Position numbers and translations under genes: made by a program. From Reyranella soli (GTDB taxonomy: Bacteria > Pseudomonadota > Alphaproteobacteria > Reyranellales > Reyranellaceae), in the NCBI RefSeq assembly GCF_007992495.1, contig NZ_BKAJ01000138.1, forward strand, positions 1-39,881: a DNA stretch of 39,881 nt, written 5' to 3'. Under the pieces are notes generated by a model that did no database searches, was not told the origin of the DNA, and saw only the letters and a program-made list of their open reading frames with translations. Numbering within the stretch: position 1 is the stretch's first letter; each line of letters opens with the position of its first letter. Below, piece after piece: positions 1-8,783 of this stretch.

Positions 1-368
1 GGGCACGAGCTTGCGGCCGAACAGGAGCACGCCGAGGAAAGCCGCCTCGAGGAAGAAGGCAGTGATGCCCTCATAGGCGAACAGGGGGCCAAGGACATTC
101 GACGTCGCATCGGCAAAGCGGCTCCAGTTCGTGCCGAACTGGAAAGGCATGATCACGCCTGACACCACGCCGACCCCAAAAGCGACCGAGAAAATCCGGA
201 TCCAGAACATCGAAATGCGGAGATAGATGCCGCTTCCAGTCGCGGATGAAATCCTTCGAGGATCACGATGTAGGAAGCCATGCCCACCGTGAAAGCGGGC
301 ATCAGGATGTGCCAGCCAATCAGCCAGGCGAACTGCAGGCGCGAGAGAATTACTGGATCGAGTTCCAT
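1..368 (-). pseudogene. cydA: Cytochrome bd-type quinol oxidase subunit I, 5' part, frameshifted and cut by window edge
   Basis: The start reads MELDPVILSRLQFAWLIGWH, the classic N-terminus of cytochrome bd / cyanide-insensitive oxidase subunit I, including the haem ligand His in the first helix. Subunit I oxidises quinol and reduces oxygen in the inner membrane. After about 40 residues (ILEGFH) the frame breaks. The continuation in another frame gives ATGSGIYLRISMFW, then GTNWSRFADATSNVLGPLF and ITAFFLEAAFLGVLLFG, all typical of the family. A single missing base within about 241-248 would restore the frame, so this is either a true mutation or a sequencing error. It starts 12 bp after fdhE on the same strand, so it is probably co-transcribed with the formate dehydrogenase operon. 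The rest of the gene lies outside the window. Confidence 0.85.
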
Positions 369-380
369 GCCGCTCGATGC

Positions 381-1325
381 TCAACCTGGCCGGCTCAACT
401 GTCCGGACCATAGAAACGGATTCGGCGCATGGCGCGACCAACCTTCCTGGCAGGCGAGGACATCCAGGCCCAAGGTCGCAAGATCGTCAGCAACGGGGTC
501 CACGCCGGCATCCTCGGCCTGATAAAGCATCTTCGCGTAGGTGCCGCAGTCGTCGCACGTCTCGATCCTGGCCGCGCCGCCGAGGCCCTCGATTGCCCTC
601 AGCGCCAGCCAGCGCGAGTGGCTGCAGGTGATGCAAACGGCCCTCACATGGTTCCACGCCGTGCCACAGAGGGAGCAATGCAGATAGCGCGCACCGCGGA
701 CCTTTCCGGTCTCGGCGATGACGCCGCACACCGGCGTGCAGCCGCAGCAGGGGCATAGGCCGCGTTGCGGGAGCAGGCTCAAGGAGGCAGCGGGCAAGGA
801 CGCGGCCAGGTGAGTGAAGTAGACCTGCAAGGCGGCGGCGACGAAGACGGCGGCCCCCAGATCGCCGGGCTCCATGGATCCGTGCAGGAAGTCGTCGGCC
901 AGTGCTTCCTGACCGTCGATCGAACTGTCGCGCAGAGCCGCGATCGTCATCCGGACCGACGTCGGCGCCGCCCCGATGTCGAGGCCGTCGAGCAGCAGGG
1001 CGAGGCCCTCCCGCCATATCGGATCCCGCCGATAACTGTTCGCTGCGATGGGAGGCGTCAGCTCCACCCCGTCTTCCACTTCGATTCGAACCAAGCTGCC
1101 GGAGAGCCTCATCATGCTCGCGACCGCGTGCTGCGCCCTCGCGACTCGCGCCATGAAATCGAGCCAACGTGCCATCGGATGGCCCGTCGACAAGGCGTCA
1201 AGCCGAGCCGCCGTGCGGGCGAACCTCGTGGCCGGGTCGGGCAGCATCAGCGCTTCTGGCGCCGTCACGCCGCCATACTGGTTGCCGATCCATTTTCCGT
1301 TCAGCAGTTCATGCGCTTGTCTCAT
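381..1325 (-). CDS. fdhE: Formate dehydrogenase accessory protein FdhE
   Basis: About 314 residues. FdhE is a cytoplasmic rubredoxin-like protein needed for maturation of Tat-exported formate dehydrogenases; it binds the catalytic subunit before export. The family's Cys pairs are visible: LCPCCGCTPVCG, CSLCGTAWNHV, CITCSHS and CDDCGTYAK. The start at 1325 is chosen because its ATG overlaps the stop of fdoI as ATGA, giving MRQAHELLNGKW; a longer frame exists upstream but lacks this coupling. Its place right after the three structural genes fits the role. Family assignment is firm; the role is taken from the E. coli homologue. Confidence 0.9.
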   Translation of the reverse strand: MRQAHELLNGKWIGNQYGGVTAPEALMLPDPATRFARTAARLDALSTGHPMARWLDFMARVARAQHAVASMMRLSGSLVRIEVEDGVELTPPIAANSYRRDPIWREGLALLLDGLDIGAAPTSVRMTIAALRDSSIDGQEALADDFLHGSMEPGDLGAAVFVAAALQVYFTHLAASLPAASLSLLPQRGLCPCCGCTPVCGVIAETGKVRGARYLHCSLCGTAWNHVRAVCITCSHSRWLALRAIEGLGGAARIETCDDCGTYAKMLYQAEDAGVDPVADDLATLGLDVLACQEGWSRHAPNPFLWSGQLSRPG

Positions 1326-1996
1326 TGGCGTTGCCTCCGGCCGCTGGCGTGCGGCCCCGGTCCCTCCGAGCCGGTCTCCGCCAAGCGGCGCAACCACGCG
1401 CGGTGATGCCGCCAGGCCCAGCCCGGAGTCACATAGCCCTGCGTCATGCCCCTAACCGAGCCCCTGACCCAGAGCGCGGCATAGACATGGATGATCCAGA
1501 CGATGATTGCCGCCACCGCCGCCATGGAATGGATCAGGGTGGCGACCCGCTGCTGCTCGATCGTCGTGTAGGCGGAAAAGTAAACCTCCCAGATCACGAT
1601 CCCGGTGAAGAACAGGGCCGGGATGAGGAGCGCCATCGCCCAGAACACGAACTTCTGGCCGGCGTTGAAGCGACCGACCTCGGGAATGCACTCCTCGTCG
1701 TTGGCGAGCACGCTGCCGATGGCGCGCATCCACGCGACATCCTTGCGGTTCCAGCCGTTGTCGCGCCAGAACTGCACGATCATCCCGGCGTAGCTGATCA
1801 GCAGCACGGTTCCGATCCAGGGATGGATCGCCCGTGTCGCTTGGCCGCCGCCGAACAATGCTGAGAGCCAGAACAGCATCGGGTCGAACACCGCGAGCCC
1901 CGACAGCACCAGCAGCACGAAGCATCCGCCGGTGATCCAGTGGTTGATGCGGGCGGCCGTGGTATTGCGGCGCAGCGTTCCCTTCGGATGTGTCAT
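1322..1996 (-). CDS. fdoI: Formate dehydrogenase gamma subunit, cytochrome b556
   Basis: 224 residues. This membrane subunit carries two b haems and passes electrons from the iron-sulfur subunit to quinone. Four hydrophobic segments are visible (about 22-40, 60-76, 115-136, 153-174). Candidate haem ligands are H19 (RINHW), H58 (AIHPWIG), H156 (LIHSMAA) and H170 (IIHVYAA), as in FdnI/FdoI. The tail after about 200 is basic and Gly/Arg-rich. The start ATG at 1996 overlaps the fdoH stop as ATGA, and its own stop overlaps the fdhE start in the same way, so translation of the three genes is coupled. Confidence 0.93.
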   Translation of the reverse strand: MTHPKGTLRRNTTAARINHWITGGCFVLLVLSGLAVFDPMLFWLSALFGGGQATRAIHPWIGTVLLISYAGMIVQFWRDNGWNRKDVAWMRAIGSVLANDEECIPEVGRFNAGQKFVFWAMALLIPALFFTGIVIWEVYFSAYTTIEQQRVATLIHSMAAVAAIIVWIIHVYAALWVRGSVRGMTQGYVTPGWAWRHHRAWLRRLAETGSEGPGPHASGRRQRQ

Positions 1997-2904
1997 CGTC
2001 GATTTCCCGCGTCGCGCATCAGGCGCTGTGCTTCGGCTTCATCCTCCGGCTGCACCTCGTTGCGCCCAACAACGACCCAGTGGAAAAAGCTCGCGAGCGC
2101 CGTCGCGGCGATGCCGGCCAGCGCCAGCGGCTTGAGAAACCCCTTCCATGCCTCGATGAGCGGGCTGATCCGCGGCGCGTCGGGCAGTCCCGCATAGAGC
2201 GACGGCCGGTCGGCGTGGTGCAGCACGTACATCACATGCGTACCGCCGACGCCCGGTGGATCGTAGAGCCCGGCATTGCGGAAGCCGCGCGACTTGAGAT
2301 CCGTGATGCGCTCGCCCGCCCATTGCGTCATGGCCGCCTTCGTCCCGAACATGATGGCGCCGGTGGGACACGCCTTGACGCAGGCCGGCTCCAGCCCGAC
2401 CGCCACCCGGTCGGAGCACAAGGTGCACTTGTACGCCTTGTGATCGACTTGGCTGACGCGCGGGATATCGAACGGGCAGCCCTTGATGCAATAGCCGCAG
2501 CCGATGCAATTCTCGCTGATGAAATCGACGATGCCGTTGGCGTACTGCACGATCGCGCCCGGCGCCGGACACGCCTTCAGGCAGCCCGGGTCCTCGCAAT
2601 GCATGCAGCCGTCCTTGCGGATCAGCCATTCGAGATGGCCCTGCTCGTTCTCCCATTCGGTGAACCGCATTAAGGTCCAGGTGTTTGGATCGAGATCCGA
2701 GGGATTGTCGTAGGAGCCCGAGAAAAGCCCGACCTCGCCGCGCAGGTCGTTCCACTCCATGCAGGCGGCCTGGCAGGCCTTGCAGCCGATACAGCGGCTG
2801 ACGTCGATCAGCTTCGCCACCTCCGCCTCGTGCCGGCGTACCGACGGCGGCGTCAGGGTCGACGCCGAGCGGCGGATATAGTCCTGAGACTGCAGGTCAG
2901 ACAT
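1993..2904 (-). CDS. fdoH: Formate dehydrogenase beta subunit, 4x[4Fe-4S] electron-transfer protein
   Basis: 303 residues from MSDLQSQDYIRRSAS. It links the periplasmic molybdenum subunit to the membrane cytochrome b. Four ferredoxin-type Cys clusters are present: CIGCKACQAAC, CMHCEDPGCLKAC, CIGCGYCIKGC and CTLCSDR...ACVKACPTGA. A C-terminal hydrophobic helix (LALAGIAATALASFFHWVVV) anchors it in the membrane, as in FdnH. The ATG at 2904 overlaps the last codons of fdoG by 8 bp. An in-frame extension upstream exists but lies wholly inside fdoG, so I prefer the shorter start. Confidence 0.94.
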   Translation of the reverse strand: MSDLQSQDYIRRSASTLTPPSVRRHEAEVAKLIDVSRCIGCKACQAACMEWNDLRGEVGLFSGSYDNPSDLDPNTWTLMRFTEWENEQGHLEWLIRKDGCMHCEDPGCLKACPAPGAIVQYANGIVDFISENCIGCGYCIKGCPFDIPRVSQVDHKAYKCTLCSDRVAVGLEPACVKACPTGAIMFGTKAAMTQWAGERITDLKSRGFRNAGLYDPPGVGGTHVMYVLHHADRPSLYAGLPDAPRISPLIEAWKGFLKPLALAGIAATALASFFHWVVVGRNEVQPEDEAEAQRLMRDAGNRR

Positions 2905-5900
2905 TGGCCGCTTTCTCCGCCACGGGCGGGCTGATCTTCTCGACATTGACCAGGAACGCCTTGAACTCCGGCGTCTCCGAATTGGCGTCGCCGACCGACG
3001 GCGTCAGGGTGTTCGCGCCGTAGCCCTTGCGCGTTTGGCCGGTGAAGCCCCAGTGGATCGGCACGCCGATCACATGCGTTGGACCGCCGTTCACCGTCAT
3101 GGGACGGATGCGCTTGGTCACGTAGGCCTTGCACACGACTTCACCGCGCTTGGACGTCAGGCGCACCCAGCCGCCCTGCTCGATACCTTTCTCCTTGGCC
3201 AGGACTTCGCCGATCTCGATGAATTCCTCCGGCTGCAGGATCGCGTTGATGCGCGCGTGCTTGGTCCAGAAGTGGAAATGCTCGGTCAGGCGATAGGTGG
3301 TCGCGACGTACGGGAAGTCCGATGCCGTGCCGAAGGCCGCCCGATCGTCGGCAAACACGCGCGCCGCCGGATTCGACTGGACCTTGGGATGCAGGACGTT
3401 CGGCACCGGCGATTCGAAGGGCTCGTAGTGCTCGGGGAATGGTCCTTCGGCCATCAGGTCGAGGGCAAACAGGCGCCCCAGCCCCTCGGTGTTGTTGATG
3501 AAGGGACCGACACCGTCGGAGGGCTTGGTGGTCAGCCCATAGTCAGGCACGTCGATGCCGACCCAACGGCTGCCGTTCCACTGGATGAGCGGCTTGGCAG
3601 GGTTCCACGGCTTGCCGGCAGGATCGGCACTGGCGCGGTTGTACATGATGCGGCGGTTGGCCGGCCACGCCCACGCCCAGTTGGGCGCGAGCCCCTGCTC
3701 GCGCGGGTCGGACGCGTCGCGGCGCGCCATCTGGTTGCCCTTCTCAGTATAGCAACCGGTGTATATCCAGCAGCCGGACGAGGTCGTGCCGTCGTCGCGC
3801 AGCTGGCCGAAGCTGTCGAGGAGTTGGCCGGCATGCAGGACAACAGCGCCGCTCTCGTCCTTGAGATCGACGAACGTGTAGCCGTTCATATCCTTGGCCA
3901 ACTCCTCCGGATCGGGAGCGGTCGGGTCGGTGTAGTTCCAGGTGAGGTTGAGGATCGGATCGGGGAAGGCGCCGCCTTCCTTGCGATACATCTCGCGCAG
4001 GCGATGGAAGATCCCGGTCATGATCCAGATGTCGGATCGCGCCTCGCCGGGACCGTCGGCCGCCTTCCAGTGCCATTGCATCCAACGCGCCGAGTTGACC
4101 AGCGAACCCTTCTCCTCGGCGAAGCAGGTGGTCGGGAGCTGGAAGACCTCGGTCTGGATCTGCGCCGGATCGGACGGGTTCTGCGGGCCGAAGTCCTGCC
4201 AGAACCGCGACGTCTCGGTGTCCAGCGGATCCATCACGACAAGGAACTTCAGCTTGCCGAGCGCGCGGCGGCTCTTGCCCCTGTCGGGGAACGACTGCAG
4301 CGGGTTGAAGCCCTGGCAGATGTAGCCGTTGATCTTGCCCTTTGCCATCATCTCGAAGGCGCGCAGGATGTCGTAGCCGTCATTGTCGAGCTTGGGCAGC
4401 CAGTCGTAGGCCCAGTCGTTGTCGGCCTGCGCGGCGTCGCCGTAGACCGCCTTCTGGAAGCTGACGAAGAACTTCCGGTAGTTCTGCAGGTAGCTGGTCT
4501 GCCCGGGACGAAGCGGCTTGTACTGGCGGCTCCGCATGTACCGCTCGAAGGTCGTCTCCGCATCGCTCGGCAAGGTCAGGTAGCCCGGCATCAGGTTAGA
4601 CATGAGCCCGACATCGGTCAGGCCCTGGATGTTGGAATGGCCGCGCAGGGCGTTCATGCCGCCACCCGAGATGCCGATATTGCCGAGCAGGAGCTGCACC
4701 ATCGCCATGGTGCGGATGTTCTGGGAGCCGACCGAATGCTGCGTCCATCCCAGCGCGAACAGGTTGGTCATCGCCTTGTCGGGCGCCGCGGTGCCCGCGA
4801 TCAGCTCGCAAATCTTCAGGTACTTGTCCTGCGGCGTGCCGCAGATGCGCGACACCATTTCCGGTGTGTAGCGGTCGACGTGCTTGCGCAGCAGGTTGAT
4901 CACGCAACGCGGATGCTGCCAGGTGTCGTCGACCTTGGCGTAGCCGTGCTCGTCGACCTCGTAGTGCCAGCTCGTCTTGTCGTAGCTGCGGTGCTCCTCG
5001 TCGTAGCCGGTGAACAGGCCCTCCTCGAAGCCGAAGTCTTCGCGCACGATCAGGCCGGCATTGGTATAGGTCCGCACGTATTCACGCTGGATCGCGTCCT
5101 TCTCCAGCAAGAAGCGGATCAGGCCGCTCAGGAAGGCAATATCGGTCCCCGGGCGGATCGGAGCATAGACGTCGGCGACCGAGGCGGTGCGGGTGAACCG
5201 CGGGTCGACCACGATCACCTTGGCCTGGTTCTCGATCTTGGCCTCGATCACCCACTTGAAGCCACAGGGATGGGCCTCGGCGGCGTTATCTCCCATGCAC
5301 AGCACGACATCGGCGTTCTTGATGTCCTGCCACGTGTTGGTCATTGCGCCTCTACCGAATGTCGGGCCCAAACTGGACACCGTCGGTCCGTGTCAAACTC
5401 TGGCCTGGTTGTCGAAGACCAGCATCCCCATGGATCGCACCACCTTCCATGTCAGGTAGGATGTCTCGGTCGAGGAAGCGGATGCCGCCAACATGCCGGT
5501 GGTAAGCCAGCGGTTGACCGTGGCGCCGGCGGCGGTTCGGGCGACGAAGTTGGCGTCGCGATCCTGCTTCATCAGCCGGGCGATGCGCTCGAGCGCGAAG
5601 TCCCACGAAACCACCTTGAACTCGCTGCTGCCGGGCGCCCGATATTTCGGCTGCTTGAGCCGGGTCGGCGCGTGGACGACGTCGAGCAATGCCGAGCCCT
5701 TGGGGCAGAGCGTGCCGCGGTTCACCGGATGGTCGGGATCGCCCTCGATGTGGATGATGTTCGACCGGGCGTTCTTGGCACGATCGCCGGCGCTGTACAC
5801 CAGGATGCCACAGGCCACCGCGCAATAGGTGCAGGTATTGCGGGTTTCTTTCGTGGCCGTGAGCTTGAAGGGGCGGACCGCCGCCGCCAGGGCGTCGCCG

Positions 5901-5986
5901 GACGATCCGAAGCCGATGGCGCCGAGCGTCGACGCCGCAAGGCCGGCGCCGGTGAGCTGGATGAAGCCGCGACGTCTCAGGTCCAT
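2897..5986 (-). CDS. fdoG: Selenocysteine-containing formate dehydrogenase alpha subunit (Mo/W-bisMGD)
   Basis: 1029 residues if the in-frame TGA at 5393-5395 is read as selenocysteine (Sec198); without that the gene looks like two adjacent genes. It oxidises formate to CO2 in the periplasm. The N-terminus MDLRRRGFIQLTGAG is a Tat signal. Cys52, 55, 59 and 94 (CTYCAVAC...TLCPKG) bind a [4Fe-4S] cluster. The active site reads DNQARV-Sec-HGPTV, matching E. coli FdnG/FdoG around Sec196, with the essential His next to it. Later blocks (NDWAYDWLPKLD, NGYICQGFNPLQSFP, TKHARINAILQPEEFIEI) are typical of FDH-N/O. The reading frame is continuous across the TGA (3090 bp, 1030 codons) and the length matches the family (about 1015). 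The start has a GGGAG ribosome site and overlaps the upstream lipoprotein gene by 10 bp. selA/B/C/D are not in the window but must exist elsewhere for this reading. Confidence 0.96.
5354..5395 (-). promoter_or_regulatory. Bacterial SECIS hairpin with the UGA selenocysteine codon of fdoG
   Basis: In the mRNA sense the UGA is followed by a stem-loop. ACCGA (5387-5383) pairs with UCGGU (5358-5354), CGG (5382-5380) with CCG (5365-5363), and GUCC (5378-5375) with GGGC (5369-5366), leaving a 5-nt loop AGUUU. A bulged U (5379) precedes the upper stem and the loop carries a GU, both features of bSECIS elements bound by SelB. The first bases after UGA, CACGGACC, are the same as in E. coli fdnG as I recall it. 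Pairing was worked out by eye, not by a folding program. Confidence 0.85.
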
Positions 5987-6288
5987 CCCCAGGCTCCCTT
6001 GTCGTCCGGAATATGAAACCCACCTTGGCGTAGCAGCGCCTCCAGCGGTTTGATGCCCTCGGCGTATCGGCCCTGTTGGCAATTGTACAAAGCCAGCTCG
6101 GCCGTGGACTTCTGTGACAACCCGAAGAACACCGGATCCTCGTCGTATCTCCACCAGAGGTCATAGAGATGAGAGCACAGGGCCATGAGCTCGGGCGACG
6201 CGGGCGGCTTGGACGCACAGGCAATCGCAGTCGAAGCTATAATGACGCAAGCCGCGAGCCGGCACGCTGCGCAAACCCGTGTGACCAT
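5977..6288 (-). CDS. Small putative lipoprotein ahead of formate dehydrogenase, TPR-like
   Basis: 103 residues, function unknown. The N-terminus is a signal peptide ending in a lipobox-like AIAC (Cys24), so it is probably a periplasmic lipoprotein. The mature part contains HLYDLWWRYDEDPVFFGL and ELALYNCQQGRYAEGIKPLE; the latter looks like one TPR-type helical hairpin. The start at 6288 has GAGGAAG at good spacing. The stop overlaps the fdoG start by 10 bp, so the two are translationally coupled. A decayed homologue sits at 38072-38347, again directly ahead of the start of an fdoG remnant, so the pairing is not accidental. A role in assembly or anchoring of the formate dehydrogenase is an inference. 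Confidence 0.8.
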   Translation of the reverse strand: MVTRVCAACRLAACVIIASTAIACASKPPASPELMALCSHLYDLWWRYDEDPVFFGLSQKSTAELALYNCQQGRYAEGIKPLEALLRQGGFHIPDDKGAWGWT

Positions 6289-6725
6289 CGACTTCCTCTT
6301 TGTGTGCGATCGATACGCTGCCTTCAGTAACGATGGCCTAGCTGGCGTCGCGCAGAAGGGATCACACTAAGATAGAGCGTCGCCGGGACGAGTCGATTGT
6401 ACCTTGGCATATGGATGTACAACCAAGTCACTATCGATCCTTAGTGATCGAAGATGTTGACGGACTTTGCTTCCCAAGTCGCGGTACTTCACTCACGAGT
6501 CGACCGGTCTGATAAGCGACGGCACGATGGTCTAATAGACCGCGTCCTCTGTTTGCCACCACGTGTGCTGGGCCCACCGGCTACGATGAATCAGTCGCTA
6601 AACGAGACAGGTGGCGAATCATCTGGGTCGCCCTGTCAGGCAATAGAGGAAGACAGCCCTTGGAATCCCCGAGTTGCGACGATCTCGTGTCACGACGTGT
6701 TGTCGAGCAACATGCGGACGAGTTC
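6289..6725. other. Intergenic region upstream of the formate dehydrogenase operon
   Basis: No convincing gene. In the sense of the FDH operon it holds GTACAATCGAC (6402-6392), which could act as a -10-like TACAAT with TTGTAC (6422-6417) 15 bp upstream; the two also form an inverted repeat TTGTAC-N14-GTACAA (6397-6422). A second small palindrome, GGTCTA-A-TAGACC, lies at 6529-6541. These are visual candidates only. Confidence 0.35.
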
Positions 6726-6905
6726 GGCTTTGGGCTGTCCTACACGCCGATGGCGCTGCTCGCCTTCTCGACCCTGCCAGCGCGCCACCTGACCCAGGGC
6801 AATGCCAACTTCGCGCTGATCCGCATGCTAGGCAGCAGCATGTTCGTGTCGGTGGTGCTGGTGGTGTTCGCCCATTCCATGGCCGAGGCCAACCTCACGA
6901 GCTCT
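6726..6905 (+). pseudogene. Remnant of a DHA2-family MFS drug exporter (EmrB/QacA type)
   Basis: About 60 residues are recognisable: GFGLSYTPMALLAFSTLP, then QGNANFALIRMLGSSMFVSV and VLVVFAHSMAEANLTS. This matches the segment of EmrB-like 14-TM exporters with the conserved (E/Q)G-x-x-x-x-x-L-x-R-x-x-G-S-S motif. There is no start, no upstream or downstream transporter sequence, and the frame runs on into unrelated sequence. It is a dead fragment, perhaps from an EmrAB-type operon. Confidence 0.7.
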
Positions 6906-6986
6906 ATTGAGAGCGGCCAATCGTCTGTGGCTTCGGAAGGCTTGTTTCCAATAGGGCAGAGATCAAGCCGTCTAGACGCTCTGCGC

Positions 6987-7394
6987 CTATTCGATCTTTC
7001 CCCCGGCAGCCTCGGCCGAGACCGCCGCCAGCATCGCCGACATTCCGCGCACCGAAGGGAAGTCGTCCGCCGCCACGCCCTGTCCCTTCAGCGTGTTGCG
7101 GGGTTCGCGATAGGCGATGCGGACCTCGCCTTCGGCTGTCTCGTAGACTAAGGCGCGCAACGGTAGGTCGAGGCCCAGCGTCTGGTGCGCCTGCATCAGA
7201 GGCGTGCCAGCCTTGCCTGCGCCGAACGTCACCACGGTCGTGCGGTCAAGAGTAAGGCCTACGGCCAGCGCATTGGCCGCGTGGTCGACAAGGCTGAACA
7301 CCTCGACCTGCCTGTGCTTCACGCCGGCGACCAGCGCATTCAGTGTGTCTTCGAACGGGCGCGACGAAGTTACGACGACCAAGCCTTCAGACAT
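6987..7394 (-). CDS. DUF302 domain protein
   Basis: 135 residues. It contains the DUF302 core: GLVVVTSSRPFEDTLNALVA at the N-terminus, TFGAGKAGTPLMQ, LDLPLRALVYE and VRIAYREP. DUF302 proteins are small soluble proteins often found near sulfur- and redox-related genes; their biochemical function is not established. It is the last gene of the sorA-sorB-MBL operon, 34 bp after the hydrolase gene. No signal peptide is visible, so it probably acts in the cytoplasm. Confidence 0.85.
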   Translation of the reverse strand: MSEGLVVVTSSRPFEDTLNALVAGVKHRQVEVFSLVDHAANALAVGLTLDRTTVVTFGAGKAGTPLMQAHQTLGLDLPLRALVYETAEGEVRIAYREPRNTLKGQGVAADDFPSVRGMSAMLAAVSAEAAGGKIE

Positions 7395-7428
7395 GTGTCA
7401 CCCGTCCCTGGCGCTGCCGCCTTACTGT

Positions 7429-8391
7429 CTATAGTCCGTCGTACACAAGCTTCGTGAAGAATTTCGAATCAATTACAAACCTTCCCCATCTATCATCGAA
7501 GGCCGCGGTCGGCTTCACCGCTATGATGTCTTCGAGGGATTTCCCCTGTGACTTCAGTGCCCCGACCTTATCGCGCACCGTTACCAGCATATCGCGAAAT
7601 TCAATCAATTGAGCGCGGTTGCCGACCGGCCCATGACCAGGAACCAGGATTGTTTTATCTGTAGTGCGTTTGATGGCCTTGTTGGCCCAGTCTATGGCCG
7701 AATTGACGCTGCCGCCGTCTTCGTTGTCGATGAACGGAAAACTTCCGTTCCAGAACGTGTCGCCGAGCGCCACCACATCGGCCTTTTGAAAATACACCCA
7801 CACATCTCCGTCCGTATGACCCGGGCCGAAATGCTCCACCTTTATGGACTCGCCCGCGAAGGTGAACTCCATCTCATCGTCCACGATGATCGTAGGGCGC
7901 GCGCCGGCTGGAACGGGTGCGAACGTCCAGTTCCAATCGTCGACGTGAGTGGTCTCGGAAAGATGATTCAGCGTATGTCTCTGCGCAACTATCGTGGCGC
8001 CAGCGGCACGCATCCATTCGTTTCCCTCAGTATGGTCCCAATGCCAATGGGTGTTCACGACGTATTTCAAAGGCGACGGGCCGATCTTGCCGAGAGCCCC
8101 CTGCAACTTATCCTGCGAGGGCTTGATGCCGGCATCGACGAGGAACTTGCCCTCGCTTCCCGACAGAACCACGATATTCGCCCCAGATCCCATCAGGACA
8201 TTGATGTTGCCACGCAGAGGTATGGTGACGATGTCGCCCTTGGCTCGTTCGAGGTACCACGCACCGGCCCCGGTGTGGAAATAGTCTCCTTTGGTGGGCT
8301 CGCCGGCTGTTGCGGGTGGAATGGAAATCGCCCCGGCAGATGCAAGCATGACAGAGGCGGCAGCAGCGCGGATCCAGGTGAAGCAATGCAT
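7429..8391 (-). CDS. Secreted metallo-beta-lactamase-fold hydrolase
   Basis: 320 residues with a clear signal peptide (to about residue 29, ending ATAG). Zinc-binding motifs of the MBL fold are intact: NTHWHWDHTEGN (H115, H117, D119, H120), GPGHTDGDVWVYF, and a late LVPGHGPVG His. The substrate cannot be told from sequence. Related periplasmic MBL proteins include quinoprotein-relay hydrolases and thiol or persulfide-acting enzymes; the position directly after the sulfite dehydrogenase genes makes a sulfur-related role worth considering. A GGAG ribosome site precedes the ATG. It sits 49 bp after sorB and 34 bp before the DUF302 gene. Confidence 0.88.
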   Translation of the reverse strand: MHCFTWIRAAAASVMLASAGAISIPPATAGEPTKGDYFHTGAGAWYLERAKGDIVTIPLRGNINVLMGSGANIVVLSGSEGKFLVDAGIKPSQDKLQGALGKIGPSPLKYVVNTHWHWDHTEGNEWMRAAGATIVAQRHTLNHLSETTHVDDWNWTFAPVPAGARPTIIVDDEMEFTFAGESIKVEHFGPGHTDGDVWVYFQKADVVALGDTFWNGSFPFIDNEDGGSVNSAIDWANKAIKRTTDKTILVPGHGPVGNRAQLIEFRDMLVTVRDKVGALKSQGKSLEDIIAVKPTAAFDDRWGRFVIDSKFFTKLVYDGL

Positions 8392-8440
8392 TGGCAGCCT
8401 CCGTCGTGATGCGGTGCTCGACTGAAATGGTCGTTTCGGC

Positions 8441-8773
8441 CTATTTCACGCCCTTGACGCTGGCCAGATAATCGACGATTGCGTTGACATCCTTCGGGTC
8501 GATTGGCGCCTTGTAGGCGGTGAGCATTTTGTGGGCCACGGCGTCCCACTGCGCCCGCGGGAATGGTGGCTGACTGAGCACCATGTCGGCAGAGTGACAG
8601 GCGAGACAATTGTTGTTGATCGCGTCCACGCCCGGCCCGTCCGGAAACAGGTCGTCGCCGGGCGGCAGATCCACGTTGACTGATTCCAGCGAAAGCCGGC
8701 TCTGCGTTTGCGCGCCAAACGGTGCAAGAGCAACACTCATGGCGCAAGCAATCGTCAGCGGGACGCGCACCAT
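8441..8773 (-). CDS. sorB: Sulfite dehydrogenase cytochrome c subunit
   Basis: 110 residues from MVRVPLTIACAMSVALAPFG, an export signal. One c-type haem site CLACH is followed by a late Met (KMLTAY) as possible sixth ligand, and the C-terminus VDYLASVKG is typical of monohaem cytochromes c. It would accept electrons from the molybdenum subunit SorA in the periplasm. The start at 8773 is preceded by GAGGAGAAG and lies 10 bp after the sorA stop; a longer in-frame start runs into sorA and is less likely. Confidence 0.87.
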   Translation of the reverse strand: MVRVPLTIACAMSVALAPFGAQTQSRLSLESVNVDLPPGDDLFPDGPGVDAINNNCLACHSADMVLSQPPFPRAQWDAVAHKMLTAYKAPIDPKDVNAIVDYLASVKGVK

Positions 8774-8783
8774 TATCTTCTCC

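Noticed and set aside
5393..5395. TGA in fdoG read as a true stop (pseudogene)
   Set aside because: Sequence on both sides is fully conserved, the frame is unbroken, the residue position is that of Sec in FdnG/FdoG, and a SECIS hairpin follows.
3035..6016. Very long open frame (993 codons) on the plus strand across fdoG
   Set aside because: It is antisense to the well-supported fdoG and fdoH genes; such open antisense frames are common in GC-rich DNA. It has no known domain.
6529..6541. GGTCTA-A-TAGACC palindrome as a regulator operator
   Set aside because: Short, isolated and not near a gene start on either strand; mentioned only in the gap entry.
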